This document shows positions 14,882 to 16,798 of a stretch of DNA of 16,798 nt, piece after piece. The position numbers and the translations under genes were made by a program. The DNA comes from an uncultured Lachnospiraceae bacterium (lineage in GTDB: Bacteria > Bacillota > Clostridia > Lachnospirales > Lachnospiraceae): assembly GCA_902797785.1 (NCBI GenBank), contig CADBUD010000263.1, positions 1 to 16,798 on the forward strand. The letters run 5' to 3'. Each line of letters starts with the position of its first letter. Within the stretch, counting starts at the first letter, position 1. The notes below the pieces were generated by a model, which did no database searches, was not told the DNA's origin, and saw nothing but the letters and a program-made list of their open reading frames with translations.

Positions 14882-16153
14882 ATGTCCAATACGTTGGAAA
14901 TTCCAAGAAACGGATGTGCCCTGCATGGGGCGCTGCAGACGGCGGAGGCGGTACATGACCTGATTCCGGTCGTTCACTCCAATCCGGGCTGTGGGGTGCA
15001 TGGCCATTTAGCAAGAAGAGCCGGAGGGACGGCTGCAGGAAAAGGATATCAGATTCCGGGAACCGGTCTTATGGAACGGCATATCATCTTTGGCGGAGCC
15101 TCCAGATTGAGGGAACAGTTAAAAAATGTGTCCAAGGTCTTTGAAGGAAAGACCTACCTGGTTCTGAACAGCTGCGCTTCCGCAATGGTAGGAGATGATG
15201 TGGAGGCCATGACAAGAGAGGCCGTGGAACAGGGACTTCCCGTCATCGCTTCCTTAAACGCCGGATTTCATGGGGATGTCCACTATGGGTACGAGCATGT
15301 TACCCTGGATCTCTTCCGGCAGCTGACGAAACCGCCGAAGCAAAAACAGGATCGTCTGGTGAATCTTTTGGGCATCCTGCCGGGCAGGGATCTGACAGCG
15401 TTTGGGGATCTTGAGGAGCTGGAGCGGATTCTTACAGGAATCGGATTAAAGGTCCATACCTTTTTTGGGACAGAGAAAGGGCTTTCCCAATTTGAAACGG
15501 CGTCCGAAGCCGCGCTTACGATTACCTGTTCTGACTGGGGCAGGCTGGCGGCAGAGTATTTATCCGCGGAATATGATGTTCCGGCGCTTCACCTGTCATC
15601 AGTTCCGATGGGAATCCTAAAGGTCAAGGAACTGGTAGAGCAGGTAAAAATACGGCTCGGGCTTCCGGAAGAAGATGTCGGGGGATTTTTATCCCGGGAG
15701 ACAGAATACTTTGACCGGTATTTATCTTTTGCGTCTCCTTTGATTCAAAAAAGCAGATACGGGGGACCGGTCATGATTGTGGCAGACGTTCACAGGGCGT
15801 TCCAGTACGCGGAATTTTTGCGGATCTATTTGGGAGTGCCGGTTCAGACAATCGCTGTGACGGATTCCTTCACCGAAGATAAGAACCTTCGGGAAGAGAA
15901 GCTTTTGCGCTTGAAAAAACTGGCAGCACAGGTATATGAGTCACAGGATGAGAAGGAAATTTCAGATCTGGTAAGACATGCGGAGATTTCCAGGGTTCTG
16001 GGAAGCTCCTTAGAACAGCGAGCGGCCAGAGAACGGAAGCTTTCCTGGATGGGAGTTTCTTATCCGGACTTTTCCGGTTTGTATTTGAATAAAAGCCATG
16101 CCGGAATCAGGGGAGCGGTTTCTTTCCTTGAAGATTATTTACAAAGCCTCTAA
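14882..16153 (+). CDS. NifK-like catalytic subunit (nitrogenase component 1 family)
   Basis: The 423-residue partner of the NifD-like protein. Three cysteines keep the P-cluster ligand spacing: Cys12 (NGCALHGA), Cys37 (VVHSNPGCG) and Cys98 (LNSCASAMVGDD), at intervals of 25 and 61. The C-terminus (ISRVLGSSLEQRAARERK, then SYPDFSGL and later GIRGAVSFLEDYL) resembles the NifK end. With one cysteine or acidic ligand from the partner, it could bind a [4Fe-4S] cluster at the interface, as BchN does with BchB. It is much shorter than NifK and lacks any long N-terminal extension. A frame from 14831 exists, but AAGGAGG at 14865-14871 supports 14882. The gap to the previous gene is 2 nt. No terminator is seen downstream. 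Confidence 0.87.
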   Translation: MSNTLEIPRNGCALHGALQTAEAVHDLIPVVHSNPGCGVHGHLARRAGGTAAGKGYQIPGTGLMERHIIFGGASRLREQLKNVSKVFEGKTYLVLNSCASAMVGDDVEAMTREAVEQGLPVIASLNAGFHGDVHYGYEHVTLDLFRQLTKPPKQKQDRLVNLLGILPGRDLTAFGDLEELERILTGIGLKVHTFFGTEKGLSQFETASEAALTITCSDWGRLAAEYLSAEYDVPALHLSSVPMGILKVKELVEQVKIRLGLPEEDVGGFLSRETEYFDRYLSFASPLIQKSRYGGPVMIVADVHRAFQYAEFLRIYLGVPVQTIAVTDSFTEDKNLREEKLLRLKKLAAQVYESQDEKEISDLVRHAEISRVLGSSLEQRAARERKLSWMGVSYPDFSGLYLNKSHAGIRGAVSFLEDYLQSL

Positions 16154-16218
16154 TCGTCCACTGTCTTCTCATATTATTCTATGTCCAGCCGATCTGCATT
16201 GGATGTGATAGAAAAAAA

Positions 16219-16280
16219 CTATTATCATTGATAGAGAAAAACCATTTCACAAAAACATATTAAAATAGTATGATAATAGG
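16219..16280. promoter_or_regulatory. Promoter of the Rrf2 gene framed by an inverted repeat
   Basis: TTCACA (16246-16251) and TATGAT (16269-16274) are 17 nt apart and make a good sigma-A promoter. CTATTATCAT (16219-16228) is the exact reverse complement of ATGATAATAG (16270-16279). The right arm covers the -10 box, a position suited to autoregulation by the Rrf2 protein. Confidence 0.65.
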
Positions 16281-16315
16281 GAAATAAAAAAACGGATGGG
16301 AGGAAGGGAGAAAGC

Positions 16316-16753
16316 ATGATCATCTCGACCAAAGGAAAGAACGCATTAAAACTGATGCTGGATCTGGCCGTTTATGATAATGGAGAAATGATCCGATTAA
16401 AGGATATCGCCAGGCGCCAGAACATTTCAGAAAAATATTTAGAGCAGATCGTATCCGGACTGCACAGGGCAGCATTAGTAAATAGTGTCAGAGGAAAAAA
16501 TGGTGGATACGCTTTAAAATATCTGCCCGGAGAATATACCGTTGGACAGATTCTAAAAGCGGTAGAAGGAGATCTGACCCCTACAGATTGCTACGGGGAG
16601 AATGGCTCTCCCTGTAAGAACAAGGATACCTGTGTCAGCTACCGGCTATGGGGAAGACTGAATCTGGCGGTCAACGGAGTGCTTGAGGAGATTACGCTGG
16701 CAGATCTTCTGGATTGGCAGAAGGAGATGACAGAAAGTGAATATTACATTTAA
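16316..16753 (+). CDS. Rrf2/IscR-family transcriptional regulator
   Basis: A 145-residue winged-helix regulator. The N-terminus (MIISTKGKNALKLMLDLA) and the segment IARRQNISEKYLEQIVSGLHRAALV, followed by RGKNGGYAL, are diagnostic of Rrf2. Cys92, Cys100 and Cys106 give CX7CX5C, close to the IscR ligand set CX5CX5C, so it may bind an iron-sulfur cluster and sense Fe-S or redox state. Some Rrf2 proteins, such as CymR, instead report cysteine status through a partner. It has its own promoter and a strong terminator, and lies 162 nt after the nitrogenase-like genes. It is a candidate regulator of that iron-sulfur-rich operon and of itself. Confidence 0.92.
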   Translation: MIISTKGKNALKLMLDLAVYDNGEMIRLKDIARRQNISEKYLEQIVSGLHRAALVNSVRGKNGGYALKYLPGEYTVGQILKAVEGDLTPTDCYGENGSPCKNKDTCVSYRLWGRLNLAVNGVLEEITLADLLDWQKEMTESEYYI

Positions 16754-16754
16754 G

Positions 16755-16785
16755 AAATACCGGTCATGGATTGACCGGTATTTTT
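16755..16785 (+). terminator. Rho-independent terminator after the Rrf2 gene
   Basis: AAATACCGGTCA (16755-16766) is the exact reverse complement of TGACCGGTATTT (16772-16783), with a 5-nt loop and a run of five T (16781-16785). It begins right after the stop codon and ends this transcription unit. Confidence 0.92.
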
Positions 16786-16789
16786 GATA

Positions 16790-16798
16790 AATAGTAAC
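16790..16798 (+). repeat. Possible start of another dispersed-repeat copy (cut by window end)
   Basis: The last nine bases, AATAGTAAC, match the core of the 16-nt repeat at 71-86 and 1131-1146. The copy is cut by the window edge, and nine bases alone are weak evidence. Confidence 0.3.

Noticed and set aside
12594..16153. True nitrogen-fixing nitrogenase
   Set aside because: The NifD-like subunit lacks two P-cluster cysteine positions and the FeMo-cofactor ligands, and no nifB, nifE or nifN is present.

Overview
The window looks like a chromosomal segment of an anaerobic Firmicute. A member of the Clostridia, probably Lachnospiraceae, is an inference from strong AGGAGG-type ribosome sites, moderate base composition, gene styles and abundant short palindromic intergenic repeats. 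All supported genes lie on the + strand. No species can be named from the sequence.

Region 1 (1-6258) is a tetrapyrrole block: hemC, a cobA-hemD fusion, hemB and hemL. Together these supply uroporphyrinogen III and precorrin-2, the precursor of siroheme, cobalamin and related tetrapyrroles; hemA is not in view. A LacI-family regulator overlaps the end of hemL. The gaps around hemC and cobA-hemD carry palindromic repeats. One 144-nt element appears to have inserted into the 3' end of cobA-hemD.

Region 2 (6259-6602) is a boundary. It holds a rho-independent terminator, a LacI-type operator-like palindrome with a CG centre, a good sigma-A promoter (TTGAAT-17-TATGAT), and a nearly T-free leader rich in CAAGA motifs.

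Region 3 (6603-16153) is the most interesting part. Nine closely spaced genes form a likely operon: an unusual radical SAM protein with a CX7CX2C motif and a long N-terminal extension; a SsuABC/TauABC-type importer (permease, ATPase, lipoprotein); a short-chain dehydrogenase; S-adenosylmethionine synthetase (metK); and a three-gene nitrogenase-like enzyme (NifH-, NifD- and NifK-like). The NifH-like protein keeps both [4Fe-4S] cysteines. The NifK-like subunit keeps three P-cluster-position cysteines, but the NifD-like subunit keeps only one and appears to lack the FeMo-cofactor ligands. This 3+1 pattern recalls the simple interface cluster of DPOR, COR and CfbCD rather than nitrogen-fixing enzymes. 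No nifB, nifE or nifN is present.

Region 4 (16154-16798) carries an Rrf2/IscR-like regulator with three conserved cysteines. Its own promoter lies between the arms of an inverted repeat, and a strong terminator follows it.

Working model (inference): a small molecule, possibly organosulfur or heterocyclic, is imported. The NifH-like protein delivers ATP-gated electrons to the NifDK-like complex, which reduces it. The radical SAM enzyme and SDR add further steps, and MetK supplies S-adenosylmethionine or uses recovered methionine. A competing model is a new tetrapyrrole reductase fed by the adjacent hem genes. The LacI protein (ligand) and Rrf2 protein (Fe-S or sulfur status) are the likely regulators.
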